In this document: positions 1 through 7,084 of the stretch, piece after piece
Layout: each line of letters starts with the position of its first letter
How positions within the stretch are numbered: position 1 is the stretch's first letter
Assembly: GCA_902550555.1 (NCBI GenBank)
Contig: CACCZR010000001.1
Span: 1 to 64,000 of the forward strand
Length of the DNA: 64,000 nucleotides
Source of the DNA: an uncultured SAR116 cluster alpha proteobacterium
GTDB lineage: Bacteria; Pseudomonadota; Alphaproteobacteria; Puniceispirillales; Marisalimonadaceae
Direction of reading: 5' to 3'
Made by a program: the position numbers and the translations under genes
Notes under the pieces: model-generated
The model's input: the letters and a program-made list of their open reading frames with translations, nothing else
Told to the model about the DNA's origin: nothing
The model's database searches: none

Positions 1-991
1 CCAAATCATCAATTTTATTCGATAAAAAAATATGCAACATTTCTGTTGAACCTATACCATCTAAAATATGAGTTGATGTTAATTCATTCCATTTTTTCCC
101 AATATTTTGAGGCAACGCCTCTCCAGCTGAAACAGAAAGTTTCAGATGTTTAAATCCACCAAAGTTTTTTGATATTACATAATCTAATATTGATGAAAAT
201 ATAGTAGGAACAGCAAAAAATGTTGTCACATTAAAATCATTCAATAATGATGTCACCACTTCTGGTGTTGGTCTTTCAGGTAGTAAAATTGTAGTGGCAC
301 CAACAGACATAGGAAAAGTCATTGCATTTCCTAATCCATATGCAAAAAATAATTTTGCTACAGAAAAAACAATGTCATTTTCTTCTATTTTTAAAACTTG
401 TTTACCATATGTCCTATAAGTGTACTCAAGACTTCCATGAACATGTTTGACCCCTTTTGGTTGTCCTGTTGAGCCAGAAGAATAAAGCCAAAATGCGACC
501 TCATCTTTGCTACATTTTATAGTATCTTGAACTGAACATTTTTGAATTTCTTCGTCAAAATTTATATAATTAGATCTATTTGTTCCGACTTCAATTATTT
601 GTTTTACATTATAATTTTTTTTTAAAGAATTTTCAAAGGAGTTTAATAATTCAGTAGATATAAATACTGCATTAGCTCTACTATTATCTATTATTTCACT
701 TACAACCTCTGAAGATAATAGAGTATTAAGCAAGACAGGAATAACTCCTGATTTTAAACACCCCCAAAAAATAATTGGGTAAGCAATTACATCTTGCATT
801 AAAATTATAACTCTATCTTCACGGTTTATTTTAAATTTTGAAAAGAAGTATCTTAATTTTGAAGATTGTTCATACAAATCACCATATGTAATGGACTTTT
901 GATCATAACTATACTCTATAAAAGCTTTTTTTTCTTTGATATGACTATCAACATGTCTATCTACAAAAAATAATGATGCGTTTTCATTCAT
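1..991 (-). CDS. Benzoate-CoA ligase family acyl-CoA synthetase (3' end cut by window edge)
   Basis: Adenylate-forming enzyme that would activate a carboxylic acid, probably aromatic, through an acyl-AMP to its CoA thioester. I translated it from the minus strand: the ATG is at 991 and the frame stays open to the window edge, giving about 330 residues. The phosphate-binding loop YSSGSTGQPKGV and the later DGIGSTEMLHIFLSN stretch are typical of the benzoate-CoA ligase family; the second is the acyl-AMP binding motif. The C-terminal lid domain lies outside the window. The substrate cannot be told from this fragment. The next gene is divergent, so a promoter pair probably lies in 992-1146. Confidence 0.85.
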   Translation of the reverse strand, partial: MNENASLFFVDRHVDSHIKEKKAFIEYSYDQKSITYGDLYEQSSKLRYFFSKFKINREDRVIILMQDVIAYPIIFWGCLKSGVIPVLLNTLLSSEVVSEIIDNSRANAVFISTELLNSFENSLKKNYNVKQIIEVGTNRSNYINFDEEIQKCSVQDTIKCSKDEVAFWLYSSGSTGQPKGVKHVHGSLEYTYRTYGKQVLKIEENDIVFSVAKLFFAYGLGNAMTFPMSVGATTILLPERPTPEVVTSLLNDFNVTTFFAVPTIFSSILDYVISKNFGGFKHLKLSVSAGEALPQNIGKKWNELTSTHILDGIGSTEMLHIFLSNKIDDL

Positions 992-1146
992 ACTTATTCT
1001 CAATTAGATCATTCAATCATATTTTTACAAAAATTAAAAATTAATTAGATAATATTTTATTTTAAGATATTGCGTACAACATAAATTATAATGTAAAATA
1101 AATTATAAATTTATGAGACCTATATTTGCATGTGGGGATAGATATA

Positions 1147-2154
1147 TTGAAAAAAAATTTAGCTAAATTTAAATTTATTTTCTTTTTATTTATAATCTTT
1201 TCACCTTTTTTTTCTAATGCCAATAATGGATCTATTGATAAAAATAAACTTCAACTTTATTTTGATTCAATTGTTAGTATTGATTCTATAATTCCTGAAA
1301 ATGCCAGAACTGCAAAATCACTTGGAACAGTTCGACAAGGAAGTGGTGTAATAATCGATGATCAAACTATTTTAACGATTGGATATATAGTTATAGAGGC
1401 AAAGGAAATTACAATAGGTTTAAGAAATGGAAAAAAAATACCTGGAAGATTATCTGGATACGATCATACATCAGGATTTGGGATTATTTCTCCTATTATT
1501 AAAACTGAATTAAAATCCCTAAAATTAGGAAATTCTAGTAAAATAGACTTAGATCAACTACTTTACATTTTACCATCACCCTTTAAGGGTTCGGGTTCAA
1601 TTGCCAAAATGGTATCTCGAAGACCATTTGCTGGTTGGTGGGAATACTATCTAGATAAGCCAATATATACATTACCAACTAATCAATCTTGGGCTGGGTC
1701 TCCTCTTATTAACTCAAACGGAGAAATATTAGGTATTGGTTCTCTTTTTATTGCAGATGCTGCTACTCCTGGAATTATGTCGCCTGGTAACATGTTTGTG
1801 CCAATTAATCTATTAAAGCCAATTTTAAAAGATTTAAAAAAATATGGTCGAAGAAAATCAAATATCAAACCATATATAGGTTTATCGTCTCAAGAAAATA
1901 ACGGAAAAATAATTGTTACAAGAGTAAGTCAAGACGGGCCCTCATATATAGCAGGCATAAAAGTAAATGATATTATAATTTCAGTTAATGGAAATTTAGT
2001 AAAAAATTTAAAGAATTTTTATAAAACTGTTTGGTCTACGGGTAATAGTGGCGTTTCTATAAATATTGATGTCGAAAGAAATGGAAAAGCAATTAATTTT
2101 AAAGTCAAATCAGTTGATAGAATGGATTATTTTATTAAAAAAAATTCTTATTAA
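1147..2154 (+). CDS. HtrA/DegP-like PDZ protein with no catalytic triad (predicted pseudoprotease)
   Basis: Exported trypsin-fold protein with a C-terminal PDZ domain. I chose the TTG at 1147 because GGGGA lies 9 nt upstream and the product then begins MKKNLAKFKF plus a hydrophobic signal core. TTG 1126 and GTG 1132 are alternatives. From this start, the HtrA His motif (ILTNNHVV) reads ILTIGYIV with Tyr80. The Asp motif (TDLA) reads SGFG with Gly110. The Ser motif (GNSGGPL) reads SWAGSPL with Ala183. All three catalytic residues therefore look lost, while the fold motifs and the PDZ domain (about residues 242-325) are intact. It is probably a periplasmic binding or scaffold protein rather than a protease. 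It stands alone between a divergent ligase gene and tRNA-Asp. Confidence 0.8.
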   Translation: MKKNLAKFKFIFFLFIIFSPFFSNANNGSIDKNKLQLYFDSIVSIDSIIPENARTAKSLGTVRQGSGVIIDDQTILTIGYIVIEAKEITIGLRNGKKIPGRLSGYDHTSGFGIISPIIKTELKSLKLGNSSKIDLDQLLYILPSPFKGSGSIAKMVSRRPFAGWWEYYLDKPIYTLPTNQSWAGSPLINSNGEILGIGSLFIADAATPGIMSPGNMFVPINLLKPILKDLKKYGRRKSNIKPYIGLSSQENNGKIIVTRVSQDGPSYIAGIKVNDIIISVNGNLVKNLKNFYKTVWSTGNSGVSINIDVERNGKAINFKVKSVDRMDYFIKKNSY

Positions 2155-2179
2155 AATTTTTAATTATAATTTTGTATTA

Positions 2180-2257
<78 letters not shown>

Positions 2258-2306
2258 AATTAACAATATACTTACAGACACAAATTAAATAGGTCAAGAA
2301 AAGAAA

Positions 2307-2819
2307 TTATTTATAAAGTAATGACGTAACTTTATTTTTGCTCATGATGACAATTTCGAATAACATTCCAAAAACAATAGTTGAAATTATTGTATTTGTA
2401 AAAAAGGGAATTGCTAAGACATAACATTGTAATAGTCCTTCCAAATCTTTTGTATAAAATTCTGAGAATATCCATACACCAAAATTAGAACACATAAAAA
2501 ATATTATTGAGCTTAAAAATATTAGAGCTAATCTAGATAAAAAGCTTTTACCAAACATACTAATGACACTTATTATGGCTAGACTTCCCCAAGTAAAAAT
2601 TAAAAGTTGATGAAATCCTAAAAAATAATCTGAGAGAGCAAAAGCTAATATTACAAACGGACTTGAACGTAAACCAAAATATATAGATGTATATAAAGTC
2701 AGCGCGAGGACTGGTGTAAAATTTGGTGGATGAGGGATATATCTAAAGACTAAAATAAATACAAACATAGATAAAAAAAGCATAAAGTTTGTTCCTAAAT
2801 TATTATATTTATAATTCAT
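2307..2819 (-). CDS. DUF6580-type integral membrane protein, candidate cobalamin-related transporter
   Basis: About 170 residues, almost all hydrophobic, with roughly five to six membrane segments. It carries hallmarks I associate with the DUF6580 putative transport family: IPHPPNFTPVLAL near the N terminus, ALSDYFLG, NFGVWIF and LLQCYVLAIPFF. These proteins resemble small ECF S-component-like membrane proteins; no ATPase or coupling subunit is encoded nearby. The ATG at 2819 overlaps the btuB stop (TGATG), so the two genes should be translationally coupled. A TTG at 2822 is an alternative start. Being second in a cobalamin-riboswitch operon after an outer-membrane receptor suggests inner-membrane passage of cobalamin or a precursor. 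The family call is good; the transport role is inferred. Confidence 0.75.
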   Translation of the reverse strand: MNYKYNNLGTNFMLFLSMFVFILVFRYIPHPPNFTPVLALTLYTSIYFGLRSSPFVILAFALSDYFLGFHQLLIFTWGSLAIISVISMFGKSFLSRLALIFLSSIIFFMCSNFGVWIFSEFYTKDLEGLLQCYVLAIPFFTNTIISTIVFGMLFEIVIMSKNKVTSLLYK

Positions 2820-4630
2820 CAAAATTCACTTTCTATACCACCAAAGAATGAGATACCTGGTATATTATAATTTCTATTTACTTCATAATCTTGATCTAAA
2901 ATATTAGAAATCTTGAAGTTACTTTTAAAATTATTATTAATCTTATAATTAAAATTATAATTCACAAGAGAAAATGACGGTAATTCATTAGAGCTAGTAT
3001 CATAAGCTCTTTCTTGGTAAATGTACTCAAATTGATTATTGATATTATCTGACATTTTATAGTCAAACAAGCTGGTGAATTTATGCATAGGAACTAAAGC
3101 TCCTTTTGTGCCATCACTTTTATCACTGTCTGTTTTTGTATATGAAAAATATAAATCAAGATTCTCTATAAAATTGTATTTATTTACTGATACTTCATAA
3201 CCAGAAATTTCAGTAAAACCTGAACCTTGTCGATACCCACCTCCAGAATATTCAATTTCATTGTCAATTTCACTCTCAAATATAGATGACGACACTATTA
3301 AACCTGACTTATAATCATTATAATTAAAACCCAACTCTTTATTTGTAGTTATTTCTGGCTCAAGTTTATTTATTCCACTTGCTAGATTATTACTTTCATA
3401 TAAAGACGGTGGCCTATAACCTGTTCCAAAAGAAGTTTTTAACTTTAAATTATTGAAAAGATCGTAACCTAATTGAACTCTGTGACTATCATGAGAACCA
3501 TATATTTGATCATGATCAGTTCTTAATGAAACATCTACAAGACTGTTTTTGGTTGGCTTGATCTGACTGTAAATATATTGGGCATCTGATTCTCTTTTTT
3601 CTCGTACATTCGATGTTTTGTATTTTATATTGTTATATTCAATTCCAAACCCAATTAAATCATCTTTGTTAATTATTTTTTGAATTTTATATTCTATTTT
3701 TTGTTGTTTAGAACTTTGATCAGAAGGATAAGAACTAGCTACTCTTCTATTAACTCTAGTAGGGTTATAATTTATGACATGTTTAGTTTGGTTTCCAGTT
3801 TGGAACTCAAAAGTAACTAAACCTGATTGAATATTTGTTTTACTAAAATCATGATTGTCCGTCTGATCCCAGTTATCATATTCATATTTAGAAGATGAAT
3901 CTCTAAAAACAAAAGTTACTTTATTTGTATTTTCGTCATTTTTTAACGTTGATTTAAAAGTTATGGAGCCTTCATTATAAGCATCTTTCTCAGTGTTAGC
4001 CCTATTTTTGTTACCTGATGATATCCCATCAGAATGACTGATATTAGTACTTAAGGATAGTTTTATGTTCTTCTCACCTTTAGAATAGTATGTGCCAGAG
4101 TAAATAGAATTGTTAGACCCAAACTCAACCTTTTGTCTTATTTTTTTTCCATTAAATAGCCCTTCATCTGTCGTTATAGATATAACACCACCTGCAGCTT
4201 GTCCTCCGTGAACCGAACCTTGAGGAGATTTTAATATTTCTATTTTTTTTATGTCACCTAATGCAATATTTTGAAGATAAGATTCTGCTTGTGGTGCTGT
4301 AGGATCAGAAATATTCATTCCATCAATAATAACCTTTAAGTATTTTTTTGGAAAACCTCTCAAAAAATAGGAAGGTTTTGATCCTCGTCCACCTGTAGAT
4401 GCAATACCTATTGAACTCTCAATTTTTAACAAATCAACTAGATTAGTTGCAGATGATTTTTCAATATCTTTTTTTGAAATAACTTTAATAAATGAATTTG
4501 TGTTTTTAATTTTTTGTTCAAAACCTAATGGTGTTACAACTATGTTAATAAGTTTATCATCCTGTGTTTGAGAATATAATTTTGAAACAATAAAAAAACT
4601 AATAATAAAAAATAAAATTCTTTTGAACAA
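2819..4630 (-). CDS. btuB: TonB-dependent outer-membrane receptor, BtuB-like (cobalamin)
   Basis: A 603-residue outer-membrane barrel receptor. It has a signal peptide (about residues 1-20, ending YSQ), a plug domain with INIVVTPLG as possible TonB box, LRGFPKKYLKVIIDG and PQGSVHGGQAAGGVISI, then a long barrel of alternating aromatic strands. It ends in Phe, as expected for BAM recognition. The start is TTG at 4630, with a strong AGGAGGT at 4635-4641 about 5 nt upstream. Cobalamin specificity rests on the cobalamin riboswitch in its leader, not on the protein alone. At 603 residues it is close to E. coli BtuB (about 614). It would take up B12 using TonB/ExbBD energy and pass it to a periplasmic or inner-membrane partner, perhaps the DUF6580 protein. 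Confidence 0.88.
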   Translation of the reverse strand: MFKRILFFIISFFIVSKLYSQTQDDKLINIVVTPLGFEQKIKNTNSFIKVISKKDIEKSSATNLVDLLKIESSIGIASTGGRGSKPSYFLRGFPKKYLKVIIDGMNISDPTAPQAESYLQNIALGDIKKIEILKSPQGSVHGGQAAGGVISITTDEGLFNGKKIRQKVEFGSNNSIYSGTYYSKGEKNIKLSLSTNISHSDGISSGNKNRANTEKDAYNEGSITFKSTLKNDENTNKVTFVFRDSSSKYEYDNWDQTDNHDFSKTNIQSGLVTFEFQTGNQTKHVINYNPTRVNRRVASSYPSDQSSKQQKIEYKIQKIINKDDLIGFGIEYNNIKYKTSNVREKRESDAQYIYSQIKPTKNSLVDVSLRTDHDQIYGSHDSHRVQLGYDLFNNLKLKTSFGTGYRPPSLYESNNLASGINKLEPEITTNKELGFNYNDYKSGLIVSSSIFESEIDNEIEYSGGGYRQGSGFTEISGYEVSVNKYNFIENLDLYFSYTKTDSDKSDGTKGALVPMHKFTSLFDYKMSDNINNQFEYIYQERAYDTSSNELPSFSLVNYNFNYKINNNFKSNFKISNILDQDYEVNRNYNIPGISFFGGIESEF

Positions 4631-4658
4631 AAATACCTCCTAGTTCAATCATGTTTGA

Positions 4659-4714
4659 TGTCGCTAAACGGTATTTACGCATAAATTGTTATCCCGACAA
4701 TTTAATAAGCGACA
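4659..4714 (-). promoter_or_regulatory. Possible expression-platform hairpin of the cobalamin riboswitch
   Basis: Arms TGTCGCT (4659-4665) and AGCGACA (4708-4714) can pair between the aptamer and the btuB Shine-Dalgarno sequence (4635-4641). The stem is 7 bp with a 42-nt loop that holds a smaller TTGT/ACAA pairing. There is no run of U after it on the btuB strand, so it is not a classical terminator. Its role as the switching hairpin is inferred from position. Confidence 0.4.
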
Positions 4715-4718
4715 ATGT

Positions 4719-4880
4719 ATGGCAGGTCTCCTGACTCGTGATCTAATTAAAACACCTTCCCGATTTCTCAGTGGTTTTAGTTTTAACGCTTCACATACAG
4801 TTGCGGGTACAGTATTGGCTTCATAAATGATATTACCAATTTCCCATTTTAAGCTTGAACATAAGTTCAAAGCACCTATA
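4719..4880 (-). promoter_or_regulatory. Cobalamin riboswitch
   Basis: Read on the minus strand, the leader holds the conserved B12-box elements in order: GGTGC near 4875, ATGGGAA, GAAGCCAATACTGTACCCGC, CAACTGT, CCACTG, a CGGGAAGG arm and a final GAGACCTGCC at 4721-4730. It sits between the divergent 4927 gene and btuB. Adenosylcobalamin-type ligands are expected to repress btuB and the DUF6580 gene. A 7-bp stem downstream (AGCGACA 4708-4714 with TGTCGCT 4659-4665) has no U-tract after it. Control of translation is therefore more likely than termination. Confidence 0.93.
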
Positions 4881-4926
4881 CATTTATTAGATATAAATAT
4901 ATAAAATTAAAAAAGTAAATAAAATT

Positions 4927-5739
4927 ATGAAAATTTTTATTTTTGGTTTTGGTCAAGTTAGTAAAGAGCTAGCAAAAAAACTTATAAATGAAAAAAAAAT
5001 AAATTTTAAGATAGTTTCCAGAAATACTGAAAATTATTTAGATTATAAATTTTTAAAAATAGACTTTTTCAAAAAAAAATTAAATCTTTCAGATTCAATA
5101 TTAATTTCAACAGTTCCACCTAACGAAAAAGGTGACGATTACATTTTAAAAAATATACCAGAATCAAATTTAAAATCTTTTTCTAGAATAATATATATCT
5201 CATCAACATCTGTTTACCAAAGTGGAGATGTAGATGAATTAACAGAACCTAAGCCAACTACAAAACTTGGAATTAGAAGATTATCAATTGAAAAAAGGTG
5301 GCAGCAATTAAATACAAGGACTGTTATTGTGAGACCTGGGGGCATTTACAGTAATTCAAGTAACATCTTAACAAAATTCTTAAAGGGTGATCATAAAATT
5401 ATTTTTAAAAAAAATCACTTCACAAATAGAATTCATATTGAAGATCTTATTGGTATAATTTTTAATATCATAAAAATTAAAAATATTGATGGTATAATAA
5501 ATGCAACTGATAGTTTTTTTATTAATAACTTTGATCTAATTGATAAATTGAGTAAAAAATTTTCTTTACCTAAACCAATAAAAATTAGTTATGACGATAA
5601 ATCAATAAACAAAAATATTAAGCCCTTTTATCAAGTTTCAAAAAAAGTTTATAGCAATAGATTGAGTAATGAATTAGGTTATAATTTGATTTATCCAAAG
5701 ATTGATGAATTTTTAAATTCATTATTAAAAAAGAATTAA
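4927..5739 (+). CDS. SDR/NAD-dependent epimerase-like protein
   Basis: A 270-residue atypical short-chain dehydrogenase. The N terminus MKIFIFGFGQVSKEL is a Rossmann dinucleotide-binding start (G-F-G-x-V). Later come ISSTSVYQSGDVDE, the strand-5 Ser region of extended SDRs, and VRPGGIYSN. A clear active-site YxxxK is not visible, so it may bind NAD(P) without being a classical dehydrogenase. This architecture matches the YeeZ-like NAD(P)-binding group. It starts a two-gene plus-strand unit, with only 4 nt separating it from the ferredoxin-NADP reductase gene. Substrate and pathway are unknown. Confidence 0.7.
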   Translation: MKIFIFGFGQVSKELAKKLINEKKINFKIVSRNTENYLDYKFLKIDFFKKKLNLSDSILISTVPPNEKGDDYILKNIPESNLKSFSRIIYISSTSVYQSGDVDELTEPKPTTKLGIRRLSIEKRWQQLNTRTVIVRPGGIYSNSSNILTKFLKGDHKIIFKKNHFTNRIHIEDLIGIIFNIIKIKNIDGIINATDSFFINNFDLIDKLSKKFSLPKPIKISYDDKSINKNIKPFYQVSKKVYSNRLSNELGYNLIYPKIDEFLNSLLKKN

Positions 5740-5743
5740 GTTT

Positions 5744-6511
5744 ATGAGCAAATTTTTACTAAAAGTTTTATCAGTGACACATTGGACTGATACTTTATTT
5801 TCATTTCAAATTGAAAGACCAAAAGATTTTAAATTTAAATCTGGGGAGTTTGTAATGATTGGACTGCCAAATAGTGATAAACCTCTTCTAAGAGCTTACT
5901 CAATTTGTTCTCCAAGTTGGGATGATAAATTAGAATTTTATTCAATTATAGTAGAAAATGGTCCATTAACATCTAAATTAAAAAACATTAAAGTTAAAGA
6001 TGAAATTATATTAATGTCTAAATCTACTGGAACATTAATTTTAGACGCATTAAAACCTGCAAAAAGACTTTTTCTTTTTTCAACAGGTACCGGATTCGCT
6101 CCTTTCTCTTCAATTATAAGAGACCCCGAAACATATGATAAATTTGAGAAAATTATAGTAACTCACACCTGTAGATTCAAAAATGAGTTAAATTATAGTA
6201 AAAAAATAATTGATGAATGCATTAATAATGAAATGTTAAAAAGTTTTATTGAAGACAAATTGATATATTATAAAACCACAACTCAGGAAAACTCAGAATA
6301 CACTGGAAGAATTACAAATAACATTCAGAATAAATCATTCTATATTGACTTAAAATTAGATGATCTAAATTTTTCGACTGACTGTGCAATGATTTGTGGA
6401 TCTTTAGATTTTAACAACGAATTAAAAAATCTACTTATCGAAGAAGGATTTCAAGAAGGAGCGACAAATAAACCTAATACATTTGTTTTAGAAAAAGCTT
6501 TTGTAGGTTAA
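5744..6511 (+). CDS. fpr: Ferredoxin--NADP(+) reductase
   Basis: A 255-residue FAD enzyme moving electrons between NADPH and ferredoxin or flavodoxin in the cytoplasm. The FAD-binding motif RAYSIC is near residue 45. NADP-binding FSTGTGFAPFSSI is near residue 110 and ICGSLDF near residue 210. The C terminus NTFVLEKAFVG matches the FVEKAFV-type end of bacterial subclass-I Fpr, whose terminal residues shape the nicotinamide site. Length is normal for the family. The gene follows the SDR-like gene closely and ends just before the oppositely oriented tRNA-Val. Confidence 0.93.
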   Translation: MSKFLLKVLSVTHWTDTLFSFQIERPKDFKFKSGEFVMIGLPNSDKPLLRAYSICSPSWDDKLEFYSIIVENGPLTSKLKNIKVKDEIILMSKSTGTLILDALKPAKRLFLFSTGTGFAPFSSIIRDPETYDKFEKIIVTHTCRFKNELNYSKKIIDECINNEMLKSFIEDKLIYYKTTTQENSEYTGRITNNIQNKSFYIDLKLDDLNFSTDCAMICGSLDFNNELKNLLIEEGFQEGATNKPNTFVLEKAFVG

Positions 6512-6515
6512 TTAA

Positions 6516-6591
6516 TGGTGGGCGGTGAGAGGCTCGAACTCCCGACATTCTCGGTGTAAACGAGATGCTCTACCAACTGAGCTAACCGCCC
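6516..6591 (-). tRNA. tRNA-Val (TAC)
   Basis: Minus-strand cloverleaf with acceptor GGGCGGT / ACCGCCC, discriminator A, encoded CCA, D-loop AGCTCAGTTGGTAGAGC, anticodon loop TTTACAC (anticodon TAC) and T arm GGAGTTCGAGCCTC. Length is 76 nt with CCA. Confidence 0.97.
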
Positions 6592-6690
6592 TTATGACTA
6601 AATTATTAATATATGATTAGTTGTCAAATAAAAAATTATTTCACTGGCAATTAAAATAATTTCAATCTCAAATAATTTTGTGTAGATATA

Positions 6691-6724
6691 AAAAAATTAA
6701 AGTAGCTATTTATAGCTACTTTAA
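6691..6724 (-). terminator. Intrinsic terminator of hupB
   Basis: Arms 6697-6708 and 6713-6724 (TTAAAGTAGCTA and its complement) form a perfect 12-bp stem with a 4-nt loop. On the minus strand the stem is followed by six U residues (A6 at 6691-6696 on the plus strand). It lies 15 nt beyond the hupB stop, the right place to end the lon-hupB direction of transcription. Confidence 0.85.
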
Positions 6725-6739
6725 TTTTAAAAAAAGTTG

Positions 6740-7012
6740 TTAATTTACTGCTTCCTTAAGAGGAGTTCCAGGTTTAAATTTTGGCATTTTAGAAGCTTTG
6801 ATTTGAATTGGCTCACCAGTTCTAGGGTTACGGCCAGTTGTTGCTTTTCTATGGGCTACTGAAAACGTCCCAAAACCAACTATTCTTACATCACCTCCTG
6901 ACTTTAAAGCACCTGTGATTGCACCTATCACACCGTCAACGGCTTTGCCAGCATCCGTTTTTGACAATCCAGATGCTTCAGATACACTAGCGATTAATTC
7001 ATTTTTATTCAT
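6740..7012 (-). CDS. hupB: Nucleoid-associated protein HU
   Basis: A 90-residue histone-like DNA-binding protein that bends and compacts DNA as a dimer. It has the dimerising helices MNKNELIASVSEASGLSK, the core VRIVGFGTFSVAHR and the DNA-binding arm ATTGRNPRTGEPIQI, followed by KFKPGTPLKEAVN. The ATG at 7012 is the real start: GGAGG lies 6 nt upstream, and a longer in-frame TTG at 7024 would place that site inside the gene. It follows lon, a common proteobacterial order, and is followed by a strong terminator. Confidence 0.97.
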   Translation of the reverse strand: MNKNELIASVSEASGLSKTDAGKAVDGVIGAITGALKSGGDVRIVGFGTFSVAHRKATTGRNPRTGEPIQIKASKMPKFKPGTPLKEAVN

Positions 7013-7084
7013 GCAAACCTCCAATAAATAATAAAAACAATATATACTACCTTAAGAAATAAAGTAATTGCAAATAAATAATTT

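Noticed and set aside
4664..4870. 68-residue minus-strand ORF
   Set aside because: It lies wholly inside the cobalamin riboswitch and its expression platform; its residues simply translate conserved RNA elements.
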